Below are positions 25,003 to 33,211 of a stretch of DNA of 35,132 nucleotides, one piece after another (within the stretch, counting starts at the first letter, position 1; each line of letters begins with the position of its first letter). The DNA comes from Deltaproteobacteria bacterium. Its GTDB lineage: Bacteria; Desulfobacterota; Desulfarculia; Adiutricales; Adiutricaceae. Position numbers and translations under genes: made by a program. The stretch is taken from positions 1-35,132 of the forward strand of contig JAISEL010000089.1 of NCBI GenBank assembly GCA_031264185.1. The letters are read 5' to 3'. The notes under the pieces were generated by a model. It was given only the letters and a program-made list of their open reading frames with translations. It was not told the origin of the DNA and did not search any database.

Positions 25003-25835
25003 TATTAACTCCAAAATACAGAAACTAAAAGGCCGGATGCGCCTCACCAAATCCACTATTATAGAGGTAATTTTTGGTCTGTCAACCAAAAAACAATAAT
25101 TTTTGGCTTGGCCATAAATAGCTTTTATATAATAATTATAGATGTTTTTTTTGTTATAATTTTTTGCTAAAATAGTTAAATTACATATTATTAGTTAATA
25201 ATATGCATAAATTAGAAATAATTATAAATTATTGCCTTCATTGCTTATTCGGGTTAAAAACATTCCCCATGGTTTACAGATTTGATCGAGGTATTGCGGG
25301 TGCCCCATTATCAGGCGGAGGACTAAAATTTTGGCCAAAAGCGAAGGTTAAATGTTTATATAATGATCATATTATGACTAAATTATTATATTAATATATT
25401 AAAATTGTCTTAATGATAAATAAAAATTTTTAATTAACACAGAATTTATTGCTCCAGAACTCCGCCGGCATCAGCCAAAGCCAAGCTGTTGCGGCAGCGG
25501 AGCCGCTTGAAGTCAAAAATCTTTTCAGGACGGTCGGCCGGAACAAAGAAGGCTTCCGGTCAGAACGCCAAGGTCAAAAGTAGTCTCACGAGGCTATTTT
25601 GGATCAGGGCTGTAATGTTCATTGCCTTATGAGCTGTAAGGCGGCCGGCTGCTCAAAGTCACCGCCAAAAGCCAGCCTGAAATGTCTCTCAGAGTCAACT
25701 GACTCGGGAGAGCCGAAAGCCAGGCTGGTCATTAGAATGCCTTAAAATGTGTGTGGGCCTAATTTTTGGCCGCAAAATTGCTAATTAAGGGTTCAGGAAA
25801 AAATTTTCCTTTAAGGCTTTATTTAGGAGGATCCT
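25003..25835. other. AT-rich gap ending in a sigma-54 promoter
   Basis: 833 bases without a supported gene. The first 430 bases are extremely AT-rich. The later part is GC-richer but shows no recognisable protein in any frame. The sigma-54 promoter at 25767-25782 lies at its right end. Confidence 0.5.
25767..25782 (+). promoter_or_regulatory. Sigma-54 (-24/-12) promoter of the flagellin-like gene
   Basis: TGGCCGCAAAATTGCT has GG and GC exactly 10 bases apart and matches TGGC at the -24 element and TTGCT at the -12 element. Transcription would begin near 25794, leaving a leader of about 42 bases with AGGAGG before the ATG at 25836. It is the second such promoter in the window; the other serves the glycosylation operon. 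Confidence 0.75.
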
Positions 25836-26483
25836 ATGAGCCATTTACCTGCAGTCGGCGGAGAATATTCGGACCTGTACCATTTTGAGCTGGTCGCTAA
25901 AATTCTGGCCGATGAACTCTCCCAGATGAAACTGGCCTCCGAACCTTTGGATGTGGCTGAAACCATTGAGACCCTGACCGAGGAAATGGAGACCATGCCT
26001 GAGGTCATAAGCGACTGCCGAGAGGCCACTGAGGTCTTTGGTGAATTGGAGCAGACTCTGGACCGCATGTATTCTTTAGCCGACCGGGCCGTGGAAGCCG
26101 GAGCCAGAGAACCGGGACTGCTGGAGACTTTAGATCATGAGTTTTCCGGTCATGCCCAGATTGTGGCCCGTTTAGCCGGAACTGCCGAGTTTGATGAGCC
26201 CAGCTTAACTCTCCAATCCGTCCCGCACGCCAGGGTGGCCCGCCAGATTTTAGGTTATCTGGCAGCGGCCCGCTTTAAGTTCAGTCAGCGTCTGAATGAG
26301 CAGCGGCGCCGCATTAGCTTGGCCATGGACGAGGCTCTGGCTTTGCTGAGTCATATCCTGACTGAGGTGGAAGATATTTCCTTTGAAACAAAGACCGGTT
26401 TAGGAGAGCTGGTGGATCGCTTAAACGAACTGGGCGCCGTGCTGGAACCGCCGAAGCCCCAAAAGCCCCGCTTTTTGAATTAG
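25836..26483 (+). CDS. Flagellin D1-like helical protein of unknown function
   Basis: The protein has 215 residues and is almost entirely helical with heptad-like spacing. Residues about 66-125 read like the flagellin D1 signature: FGELEQTLDRMYSLADRAVE, then an acidic helix, then IVARLAGTAEFDEPSL. In flagellins this is ...LNEIxxILQRMRELAVQA ... IDRIAxTTEFNGxxL. The conserved Arg-Met, Leu-Ala and Thr-x-Glu-Phe positions are kept. The canonical flagellin N-terminus (INTN...) and the C-terminal export and packing helices are not recognisable, and the start and end differ (ends PPKPQKPRFLN). It is therefore not an ordinary flagellin; it could be a flagellin relative, a chaperone mimic or a filament-associated protein. 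An ideal AGGAGG precedes the ATG and a sigma-54 promoter lies upstream. Confidence 0.6.
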   Translation: MSHLPAVGGEYSDLYHFELVAKILADELSQMKLASEPLDVAETIETLTEEMETMPEVISDCREATEVFGELEQTLDRMYSLADRAVEAGAREPGLLETLDHEFSGHAQIVARLAGTAEFDEPSLTLQSVPHARVARQILGYLAAARFKFSQRLNEQRRRISLAMDEALALLSHILTEVEDISFETKTGLGELVDRLNELGAVLEPPKPQKPRFLN

Positions 26484-26985
26484 AGATTTTGATTTTCTGA
26501 AGCCCTGACCTTGAACGGGCCGGCCGGATACGGCCCAGTCAAGGCCTTTTAGCCTGGCCAGAACAGATTAAAATCCAATTCAAAAACCATGACCGTAAGT
26601 CAGGGCCTGGCCGGTTTCTGCAGGTCACATATAGAATATAGAATACGTTTATGGCATATATTTATGGTTTTTTAAAGTGTATTTTAAATAAAACAATATG
26701 TAATCATATTAATAAGTTGGAAATTAGTACTCTTTAAAAGCAAACATGACATTTTTTCTGCCGCAAACTGCTATGGCTAATTGATACACTTTACAGTCAG
26801 GCTGCCAATATTTGGCCGGATATTGATTTTCTTAAATCTGTTTCATGGCCGCATCATGGCCTTGTCTAGGCACGGCTGATCTCAGGTTGGCGTAATTTAA
26901 TTTTTTTAAAGCCTTGACAGGGTTTCCGTTATTGTCCGCAGTTTATTATGCACCCTTTATTTATTTTGTAGAGTTGGCATATTTC
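26484..26985. other. Gap with terminator, then AT-rich sequence
   Basis: There is no supported gene. The hairpin at 26509-26550 is followed by AT-rich sequence up to the left end of the IS1-like element. Confidence 0.5.
26509..26550 (+). terminator. Terminator of the flagellin-like gene
   Basis: CCTTGA-AC-GGGCCG pairs with CGGCCC-AG-TCAAGG around an 8-base loop, followed by CCTTTT. It lies 25 bases after the stop codon. Confidence 0.7.
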
Positions 26986-27781
26986 GGTAATGTCTATGCA
27001 GAGTGGACATAGGTGCTGACTCCTAACAGTTCAGCAAAGTTCCACACATGATACGCAATTCCAGCTTTCATGGCTGGAGTAGTTGGAACATTTAATTTTT
27101 TTCCTGTTTGCTCGTCTATGCATTTGCTTAAAGTAGAATGCACGCTTATAAAGTTATAGTTAAATATATAAATATCTAATTTAGAAATTAATAGTCTGTT
27201 TGGTTTAGCAAAGCACAGATTTTTACACACCAAATGGTAATCCCATAGTCTAAAATTAAGATTAAATATTTCTATATATAATATATTAATTATTTTATTT
27301 GATGATTTTATAGATCTATTCTTAATGTATTATTAATCATTAAAAACAAATTTTTTATTATTAGTACTGTTTTCCTGTTTTTTCTGATTTTATGTACAGC
27401 AATATAGTCAAGATCATTATCAATTAATATCTCGGGTTTTCTTGGTCTGCCGCGTTTGCCTGCAGCCGGTATATTGAGTAGCATGATAAGCTTCCGCTGA
27501 CACAGAGGCGTATTGAACCAATTCATCTGACACAAACAAGGGCTTTTCGGCCAGCCGTGCAGTAACATTTCTCACCATTGACATGGCATCTTCAAGCTTA
27601 CGCCCGCCTGCATGGAAACTAATTATGCAACGAGAAGGGCGTCTGGCGGTCCAGATCCATCTTCTTCCTGTTTCTTCTTCAGAGCCCTCGTCTTTTCCAG
27701 TTGTCAGCGGGCTCTTCTCCAATAGTTTCATTACATTCTTTTTTTACAAAAGCCCACATTTCATCAAATTGGACCTCTTTA

Positions 27782-27881
27782 TTACTCTGGCGGATAATTT
27801 TGACCATGATAAAATTAAATACGCGAAAGTCAAGGCGAAACCGAAGAATAAATAGATTCTCATAATTATCCGCCGGGGTAA
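27782..27881. repeat. MITE copy 2, inserted in frame in the IS1-like transposase
   Basis: 100 bp, same orientation and ends as copy 1 (TTACTCTGGCGGATAATT ... AATTATCCGCCGGGGTAA), flanked by TA at 27780-27781 and 27882-27883. With its duplicated TA it adds 102 bases, exactly 34 codons, with no stop in the host frame: host residues RSLSF and KEVQFDEMW are joined by the 34 residues it encodes (ITPADNYENL...KIIRQSN). Confidence 0.85.
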
Positions 27882-27977
27882 TAAATGATAACGACCTCAT
27901 CATTTGGTCTAAAATTCTGGCGCAGTGAAGGTCAATCCGAAAGATAACATTATATTATTTACTGTGTCTTTGTGAAG

Positions 27978-27986
27978 TCCCGACAG
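27978..27986 (+). repeat. Target-site duplication of the ISKra4-type element, left copy
   Basis: TCCCGACAG, identical to 29735-29743. Joining the two flanks through one copy restores the interrupted helix-turn-helix codons of the host transposase. Confidence 0.85.
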
Positions 27987-29734
27987 GAGTGTACCAATGA
28001 AAAAGCAGTAAAATTTGATTTCTATAAAATTTTCCTGCTAAGTTCGGTTTATAAAAAACAGCCTAATTTTGCTCTCAAAATTCACTAATTATTAGAATAT
28101 AATATATAAATAATAAATTAATAATAATTTTTTACTTTATAATGTCGAAGTGTCGCTTTTTCGACATCTCTATTCCAAAGTCCGCTCTTCGCTTTTGCCA
28201 TCAAAGTGACAATGTGCTGACCATTTTCTATGTTCCAACGCATTCCCGGCTGCTTCAGCCGTTGCTGGAGTACTGTACGGTTGGCGCTCTCAATAGCGCC
28301 GCTTCCGATAAACCATCCTTTTTTCCTGTATGTGGCGTAATCAATGAATGAAATATTATTATTAATATAATTTAATATATTTTTAGATAGTCTGTCATCA
28401 CTGAAAATTTTAATTTGCCTAATTGCATCGGTTGTTTTGCCTGCTTTAAATAAATCACAAACATTTTTTGACCATGATTTATACTTAATTTCGTCCTTAT
28501 TAAATATTATTTTAGCAAAATCAGTAACATTTTTAGCTAAATGAAAAAAATCCAAAATTTGCTGCGCATCCGGAAATAATTCCTCTCGTAAGTTCCGAAT
28601 CCATGGCGCACCGTCACTTAAAAGTACTGTTTGCCGATACCCGCCATATCCGTTTCTCATGGCAAGAGCTAACATATATTTTTTAAAGGTATCAACTTCA
28701 CCAATGTAAGATGTATATTCCCGTGAGCCAATTTTATATTTTCTCTCCTTCTTTTTCAGATCAAACCATGTTTTGAAATTATCTTCAGAAAATGCCATGC
28801 CTAATTTATTTTCTTTCCGCAGACATCCTTCTTCTCCTCTCTCTCTCTGGTATGCATCATAGCGCCGTCAATTTCAAAATACAGTGTATCTTTCTTAATG
28901 GCCGCAGGAAACTTTAAATTTCCTGACTCAAAATCTGCAAAAACATTATCAGCTTCCAGCGTGTCATTTTTAAAAACCAGAGCGCCAATTGTGTTAGCGA
29001 CTGCTCTGACAGTCTCATCATTAACTGCAATGGAAGTGTTGCGGGTTACGGCTCTTCCGGCCGCCTCAAAAGAATTCGTCTCTTTCACCCAACGGGCAAT
29101 TTCCAGCATAACCGACACGGTCATTTTATAGGGAAGGTCCGCAATGCCGAGAGCTTCATCAAGAGGGAAAACCATTTTCCCAGTCATTCCGAGTTCTCTT
29201 AACTTGTCAGTATCGGCTTTGGAGGATGGGACTAAGGCCATCCTGGAATACTTAAATTTTCCCTCCATTGTCATGATACTCCTGGAGAAACTACGGTTTA
29301 TCCTGAGTTTTACTCCTTTTTCCCGATATTCTGTTTTTTTTTTTTGCTAATAATCTTTTTTCATTACAGTCATGAAGTTTAGACTGTAAATAGTCAAAAT
29401 TAACCAGCCTTTCCTCTCTGTTCAGATGGGTTAGGACTTCTTCTAACTGATCAATAGTTAAAAATTGGCCATCATTAGTTATACTTTGATATATTATATC
29501 AAAATATTCTTCCATCAATTTAGAGATCTTATTGAAGCAGTCCCCAGCGGAAGACTCAGGGAATCGATCTCGGAGTTCTAAAATTCGCCGCAAACCCTCG
29601 TCCCACAGGGGTGAATATAAATTCTGGTCTTTGTTTGAGTCGTTTTTATCCATCTTCTCCTCCAGCAAAAAACAGTCCGCTAAGAGGCGTATAACACAAA
29701 ATTTAATTTTTTACTGTTTTTTTTTGGTACACCC
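27987..29734 (-). mobile_element. ISKra4-family insertion sequence
   Basis: 1748 bp bounded by a 9-bp direct repeat. The ends are inverted repeats: GAGTGTACCAATGAAAAAGC on the left and GGGTGTACCAAAAAAAAAC reading inward from the right, both continuing into AGTAAAA and an AT-rich stretch. A 9-bp duplication is, as I recall, typical of the ISKra4 subgroup. It encodes one transposase in three pieces on the minus strand and is inserted in the IS1-like transposase. The clean ends and exact duplication suggest a fairly recent insertion. Confidence 0.88.
28118..29653 (-). pseudogene. ISKra4-family transposase in three frames
   Basis: I place the start at the ATG at 29653, where GGAGG lies 5 bases upstream. 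Piece 1 (29653-29291) runs to a 12-A run (29345-29334 on the minus strand). Shifting frame there gives TEYREKGVKLRINRSFSRS, which joins MTMEGKFKYSR of piece 2 without a stop. Piece 2 (29274-28801) holds VFPLDEALGIADLPYK and LYFEIDGAMM, the first catalytic Asp. Near 28830 a second shift by one base restores RKENKLGMAFS of piece 3 (28798-28118), with LLSDGAPWIRNLREELFPDAQQILDFFHLAKN (second Asp) and GSGAIESANRTVLQQRLKQPGMRW (catalytic Glu). The A12 site could be slippage-prone; the second break looks like a mutation. Confidence 0.8.
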
Positions 29735-29743
29735 TCCCGACAG
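29735..29743 (+). repeat. Target-site duplication of the ISKra4-type element, right copy
   Basis: TCCCGACAG, identical to 27978-27986. Confidence 0.85.
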
Positions 29744-30112
29744 TCTGGCGGCAGATCAAACACCAGCGCCCTCAGCGGCATGGTGAACTATTGACTCTGC
29801 TGTTTTGACAGGCAGATGAGTGCCGTAGACAGCGCTCCCAGCAGTGGCGGCAGATTTCTTGCCGCAAATGCGACAGTAAAGCAGAGGCTTGTGATCCTTA
29901 CCGCAGGTTCCTCTGACAGAAATGTTACACTGCTGCTTAAAGAGCCCGAACTTGGGGCATTTACTGTTAGGGCACGAGGCCCGGAACAGATCAACATCAA
30001 TTTTTTGGTCACAAATTTCGGCGGACACAGGTTTTCGCCTCTCAGAAGCAGAAACCGATTACACAATTGTACACAAGGAAGGGGTTATGTCCAACTAACA
30101 TAGACATTGCCT

Positions 30113-32065
30113 CTATTTCCTGCCGAATTTTATTTCCAGTTCCCGGTAAGTAAAAACCAGTGACGACGGCCGTCCGTGGGGACAGTAACCGCCGTCTTTG
30201 GCTTTTTGAAGTTCAAAGAGGAGGTTTTCCATCTCCGGTTCGGTCAGTTTCTGACCGGCTTTGACCGCCGCTCGGCAGGCCAGAGAATCCAACCAAGTAT
30301 CAGCCATCTGGGTTATGATTTCCTTAAGGCCCGCTCCTTCCAGAGTTTTAAGAAGGTGCTGGGCTTTGTCCAGGATTTCGGTGATGGCCTCTTTGGCCAT
30401 GTCTGGTTCTATGCATTCTGGAAAGCCTTTAATAACATAGGTAGCTCCGCCGAACGGTTCCAGTTCAAATCCCAAGTGTGACAGACCGGGTCCTAAGATA
30501 TCCAGAGCTAAAGTTTGATGGGGCGACAGTTCAATAGTGTCCGGAAAAAGAGCTCTCTGACTGGGCAGGCCGTTTAAAGCCAGGTTTTCTTTCAATTGGT
30601 TAAAGACGAGCCTCTCATGGGCCGCATGCTGATCGATTATGTGGAGACCTTCCGGACCCTGGGCCAGAATGTAACTCCGGTTCAACTGGCCTAAGACTGC
30701 CAGTTCCCCCTCCGATTTGGACTCCGGCTTTAAGCTTATGGCATTTCCGGCTTCTTTAGGCGGATTAGACCCTGGTTCGTAAGATTCTGCCTCTTCCGCC
30801 GGTTCTTCCGGTCCGTCTACCCAGGGTGGTGGAGGCAGAGCTTTTTGGTTTAAAGTTTCCGGAGACGGCGGTCTGATTTTTATTTTTTGGAAATTCGGAT
30901 AGGTTCGGGCTTTGGGTCCGAAAGAGGTCTCGTAGTCGGTTTTGACCCGGTAATGATGACCGGAAGAGTCGGCCGGGCTGCTGGGAGGTTTGGGGGGGCT
31001 TAAATCTTGTTGGTCCGGGTTTTTGGGATCAGTCTCCGGGGAGTTGATCTTGAAGGATTCAGGCTCTAAAGAAGGGGGTGCCTGGATAACCCGGGCTGCA
31101 AGCTCAGTTAGAACATTAAATATCTCCCCAGCCTCCCTGAACCTGACTTCCGTTTTGGCCGGGTGGACATTGACGTCAACTCTTCTGGGGTCAAGGTCCA
31201 GAAAGATAAGTCCGGCCGGCCAGCGTCCCGTAGGAAGAGTCCGGCCGTAACCCTGGGTTACAGCCTTAGTTAAAAGTCTGTCTCTGACCGGACGGCCCAA
31301 CACGTAAAGAAAAAGTTGGGCTCCGGATTTACCGGCCCACTCGGGACCGCCAAGATAGCCGGTAATTTTTAAATCATCTTGGGAGTAAGATAAAGTTCTT
31401 AAGCTTCTGGCAATGTCCGGCCCCATGATCCCGGCCACCCGGGCTTTCAGGTCCTGCTGACTGTCCACCTGAAAAACGACCCTGTCCTGATCTTTAAAAA
31501 CCAGCCTGATATCCGGTCTGGACAGAGCGTATCTCTGGGCCACATCCAGAAGGTGGGCTTTTTCGGTGTTATCGGTTTTTAAAAATTTCCGCCGGGCCGG
31601 CACATTGAAAAACAGATCTTTGACCTCAACCATGGTGCCCTGATTGGCCGGAACAGGATCAAGGCCCATCAGCCGGCCTCCTTCCAGGCGGATTTTATGA
31701 CCGGGACCATCAGATGAAGGGGAACTGGTAATGGCCAGACGGGCTACTGAGCCAATGGAAGGCAGAGCTTCCCCCCGAAAGCCAAGAGTCTGGATATTCA
31801 TCAGATCGCTGTCGGGTCCGATTTTACTGGTGGCGTGGCGCTCTAAGCACAGATAAAGCTCTTCTTTATTGAGGCCGCAGCCGTTGTCTGTGACCCTTAA
31901 AAGCTTCTTGCCGCCGTCTACGGCTTCCACTTCCAGGCGGGTAGCTCCGGCGTCTAGACTGTTGTCTAAAAGCTCTTTTAAAATAGAGGCCGGTCTTTCA
32001 ATCACTTCGCCTGCCGCGATTTGGTTGATGAGGTTGTCCGGCAGAAGTTTAATGCGGCTGGCCAT
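30113..32065 (-). CDS. mutL: DNA mismatch repair protein MutL
   Basis: The protein has 650 residues. The N-terminal GHKL ATPase is clear: INQIAAGEVIERPASILKELLDNSLDAGA, VTDNGCGL, HATSKI and LGFRGEALPSI. A Pro-rich linker spans about 345-445. The C-terminal dimerisation domain carries the metal-dependent endonuclease motif DQHAAHER (DQHAxxE) and CPHGRPSSLVF, the zinc-site motif, so this is the nicking type of MutL found in species without MutH. The C-terminus (ELEIKFGRK) is complete even though an insertion sequence begins one base past the stop. mutS is not in the window. Upstream, 780 bases separate it from the next gene, so it is probably monocistronic here. Confidence 0.95.
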   Translation of the reverse strand: MASRIKLLPDNLINQIAAGEVIERPASILKELLDNSLDAGATRLEVEAVDGGKKLLRVTDNGCGLNKEELYLCLERHATSKIGPDSDLMNIQTLGFRGEALPSIGSVARLAITSSPSSDGPGHKIRLEGGRLMGLDPVPANQGTMVEVKDLFFNVPARRKFLKTDNTEKAHLLDVAQRYALSRPDIRLVFKDQDRVVFQVDSQQDLKARVAGIMGPDIARSLRTLSYSQDDLKITGYLGGPEWAGKSGAQLFLYVLGRPVRDRLLTKAVTQGYGRTLPTGRWPAGLIFLDLDPRRVDVNVHPAKTEVRFREAGEIFNVLTELAARVIQAPPSLEPESFKINSPETDPKNPDQQDLSPPKPPSSPADSSGHHYRVKTDYETSFGPKARTYPNFQKIKIRPPSPETLNQKALPPPPWVDGPEEPAEEAESYEPGSNPPKEAGNAISLKPESKSEGELAVLGQLNRSYILAQGPEGLHIIDQHAAHERLVFNQLKENLALNGLPSQRALFPDTIELSPHQTLALDILGPGLSHLGFELEPFGGATYVIKGFPECIEPDMAKEAITEILDKAQHLLKTLEGAGLKEIITQMADTWLDSLACRAAVKAGQKLTEPEMENLLFELQKAKDGGYCPHGRPSSLVFTYRELEIKFGRK

Positions 32066-32345
32066 GGGTGGTCTTTATGAAATTATCACAATCTAAGATA
32101 ATAATTAAATTTTGGCAAATAAATAAGTATAAAATGATGTATCCAAAGAGTCCTAATAGATATAAGGTGTTTATTATACGTCAGAGCATCGGATCTGTCC
32201 AGACCGGAATTCAGAGGCGATATTGGGTTGAATTTTAGGTATGATTATCTGTTTTACATTGATTAGTCAAAATTTTTGTTGTTAAACTTTAATTTTATAT
32301 GTTAAAAAGTCATAATATCTTCAAACAGGTCACCATGCCGGTACG

Positions 32346-32377
32346 GTTGACCCCGGACCGTTTTTTTTTGTTATAAT
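32346..32377 (+). promoter_or_regulatory. Possible promoter before the structured RNA
   Basis: TTGACC at 32347-32352 and a perfect TATAAT at 32372-32377 are separated by 19 bases, longer than ideal. The region between also forms a short hairpin (ACGGT/ACCGT) followed by nine T, so it could instead be a terminator. Confidence 0.35.
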
Positions 32378-32382
32378 AGCGG

Positions 32383-32464
32383 GTGGCAGTCAGGGCCGGA
32401 AGGTTCTTATTGGCCGGGCAGCGATCGCCATGTGTGGCGCTTGTCGGTCGCTGGCCCTGTTTTT
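32383..32464 (+). ncRNA. Candidate small structured RNA or terminator-like element
   Basis: CAGGGCC (32391-32397) pairs with GGCCCTG (32453-32459), followed by TTTTT. Inside, CAGCGA (32419-32424) pairs with TCGCTG (32448-32453) and CGCCA-TGTG-TGGCG forms a perfect hairpin (32426-32439). A TATAAT box lies just upstream. No protein frame explains the pairing. CAGGGCCGGAAGG recalls the tip of SRP RNA, but the conserved AGCAG side of that motif is missing. Confidence 0.4.
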
Positions 32465-32505
32465 GGCGGGTTGTAACTTTTTTCCATAAAATTAGTAAAA
32501 AGAAG

Positions 32506-32667
32506 ATGGCCGCCTTTTTTGGTGAGACCACATTTTATCCTGAAATCCGGATGGTCCCAAGCGCTGACCAGGACTTTATCCAAAGTGCCGTAAAGCGCCG
32601 ACTTTTAGGCCAGGGATATAAGGCGCATTCCGATCCGGAGCTGGGGCTTCAGTTCGGTGTTCGTTGA
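32506..32667 (+). CDS. Possible 53-residue protein
   Basis: The frame starts MAAFFGETTFYPEIRMVPSA and continues to a stop at 32667. Its composition looks like a real protein (mixed charged and hydrophobic residues, unlike the frame upstream of this ATG), but I recognise no family and the ribosome-binding site is weak. It could be a remnant of a longer gene. Confidence 0.3.
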   Translation: MAAFFGETTFYPEIRMVPSADQDFIQSAVKRRLLGQGYKAHSDPELGLQFGVR

Positions 32668-32844
32668 TTTTCAATATACTTGTAAAATTGAAATTGGGAC
32701 TCCGCCGCAGCTACCGTCAAGATAGCCGGGTGATCACAGAGACTTTCCTGAAGTATCTCCTTTGTGGTCGGATAATTCTTTTGGCTGACCAGCTAAATCT
32801 GGCTCTGTGAGAACCCAGCAACTTTAGGCTGATGAGGATGCCAA

Positions 32845-33180
32845 ATGACCAAGGCAGATAAAGTTAAATTCAACCCTGACCTAGCCGATGAGGATCCTCT
32901 GGCCAGAGAGTGGCTGTGGGTCCTTACTGAGGCAATTACTATACATCGTGACAGGCTCTTAATCCTGGAAGATGAAGAAGGTGATTATGTGCCCATCTTC
33001 AAAACCAGGGAAGCCGGCCAGAACTTCATGAACTGTTTAGATCCTGAAGGCAAGACTGATTATCAGGGCCAGGCCATGCATCTCTACGATTTAAGAGCTC
33101 TGGCGGTCAAGAATTCTTACCGGCTTCTGACTCTGGACAGCCAGGGTCGGATTGTGGAAAGCTGGGCGCCTCCCGCCTAG
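32845..33180 (+). CDS. Conserved-looking hypothetical protein
   Basis: The protein has 111 residues and is acidic and soluble, with no signal peptide. AGGA lies 9 bases before the ATG. The sequence (REWLWVLTEAITIHRDRLLILEDEEGDYVPIFKTREAGQNFM) suggests a small alpha/beta domain, but I cannot place it in a family. The dehydrogenase gene starts 31 bases later, so the two probably form an operon. Confidence 0.6.
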   Translation: MTKADKVKFNPDLADEDPLAREWLWVLTEAITIHRDRLLILEDEEGDYVPIFKTREAGQNFMNCLDPEGKTDYQGQAMHLYDLRALAVKNSYRLLTLDSQGRIVESWAPPA

Positions 33181-33211
33181 AAGTGAGGCTCGGCCGGATG
33201 AAGGAGACAAC

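Larger units (their letters stand above)
26994..30028 (-). pseudogene. Zinc-ribbon IS1-like transposase, split by two insertions
   Basis: The minus strand begins CPNSKCPKFG and LLYCRICGKKSAATAGSAVYG (zinc ribbon), then IVHHAAEGAGV-stop-SAARLSGLHKDTVNNIM, a helix-turn-helix. The stop (TGA) replaces an expected CGA Arg codon, and the ISKra4 element sits inside the LSGLHKD helix. After a frameshift: LDQMMRSLSF, the MITE, KEVQFDEMWAFV (first catalytic Asp), then after further frameshifts GSEEETGRRWIWTA, SFHAGGRKLEDA, KPLFVSDEL (second Asp), KRGRPRKPEILIDNDLDY, and finally FNYNFISVHSTL and TPAMKAGIAYHVWNFAELL. At least four frame breaks besides the two insertions make it inactive. Confidence 0.8.
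26986..30111 (-). mobile_element. IS1-like insertion sequence, interrupted and decayed
   Basis: The ends are imperfect inverted repeats: GGTAATGTCTATGC..AGTGGACATA at 26986 and its partner GGCAATGTCTATG..AGTTGGACATA reading inward from 30111. IS1-family ends typically begin GGTRATG. The 8 bases outside are CATATTTC (left) and TCTATTTC (right), six of eight identical, as expected for an old 8-bp target duplication. Inside lie a decayed zinc-ribbon transposase, an ISKra4-type element and MITE copy 2. Subtracting both inserts leaves about 1.27 kb. The right end lies 1 base beyond the mutL stop codon. Confidence 0.75.
32066..32844. other. Gap with a candidate structured RNA
   Basis: The first 270 bases are AT-rich. 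Then comes a T9 run with a promoter-like TATAAT and a structured segment (32383-32464). A 53-codon frame (32506-32667) is listed separately. The last 175 bases hold nothing I recognise. Confidence 0.45.

Noticed and set aside
32391-32410. SRP (4.5S) RNA, from CAGGGCCGGAAGG
   Set aside because: The GGAA loop and CAGG side match, but the conserved AGCAG partner side is absent and the flanking pairing differs.
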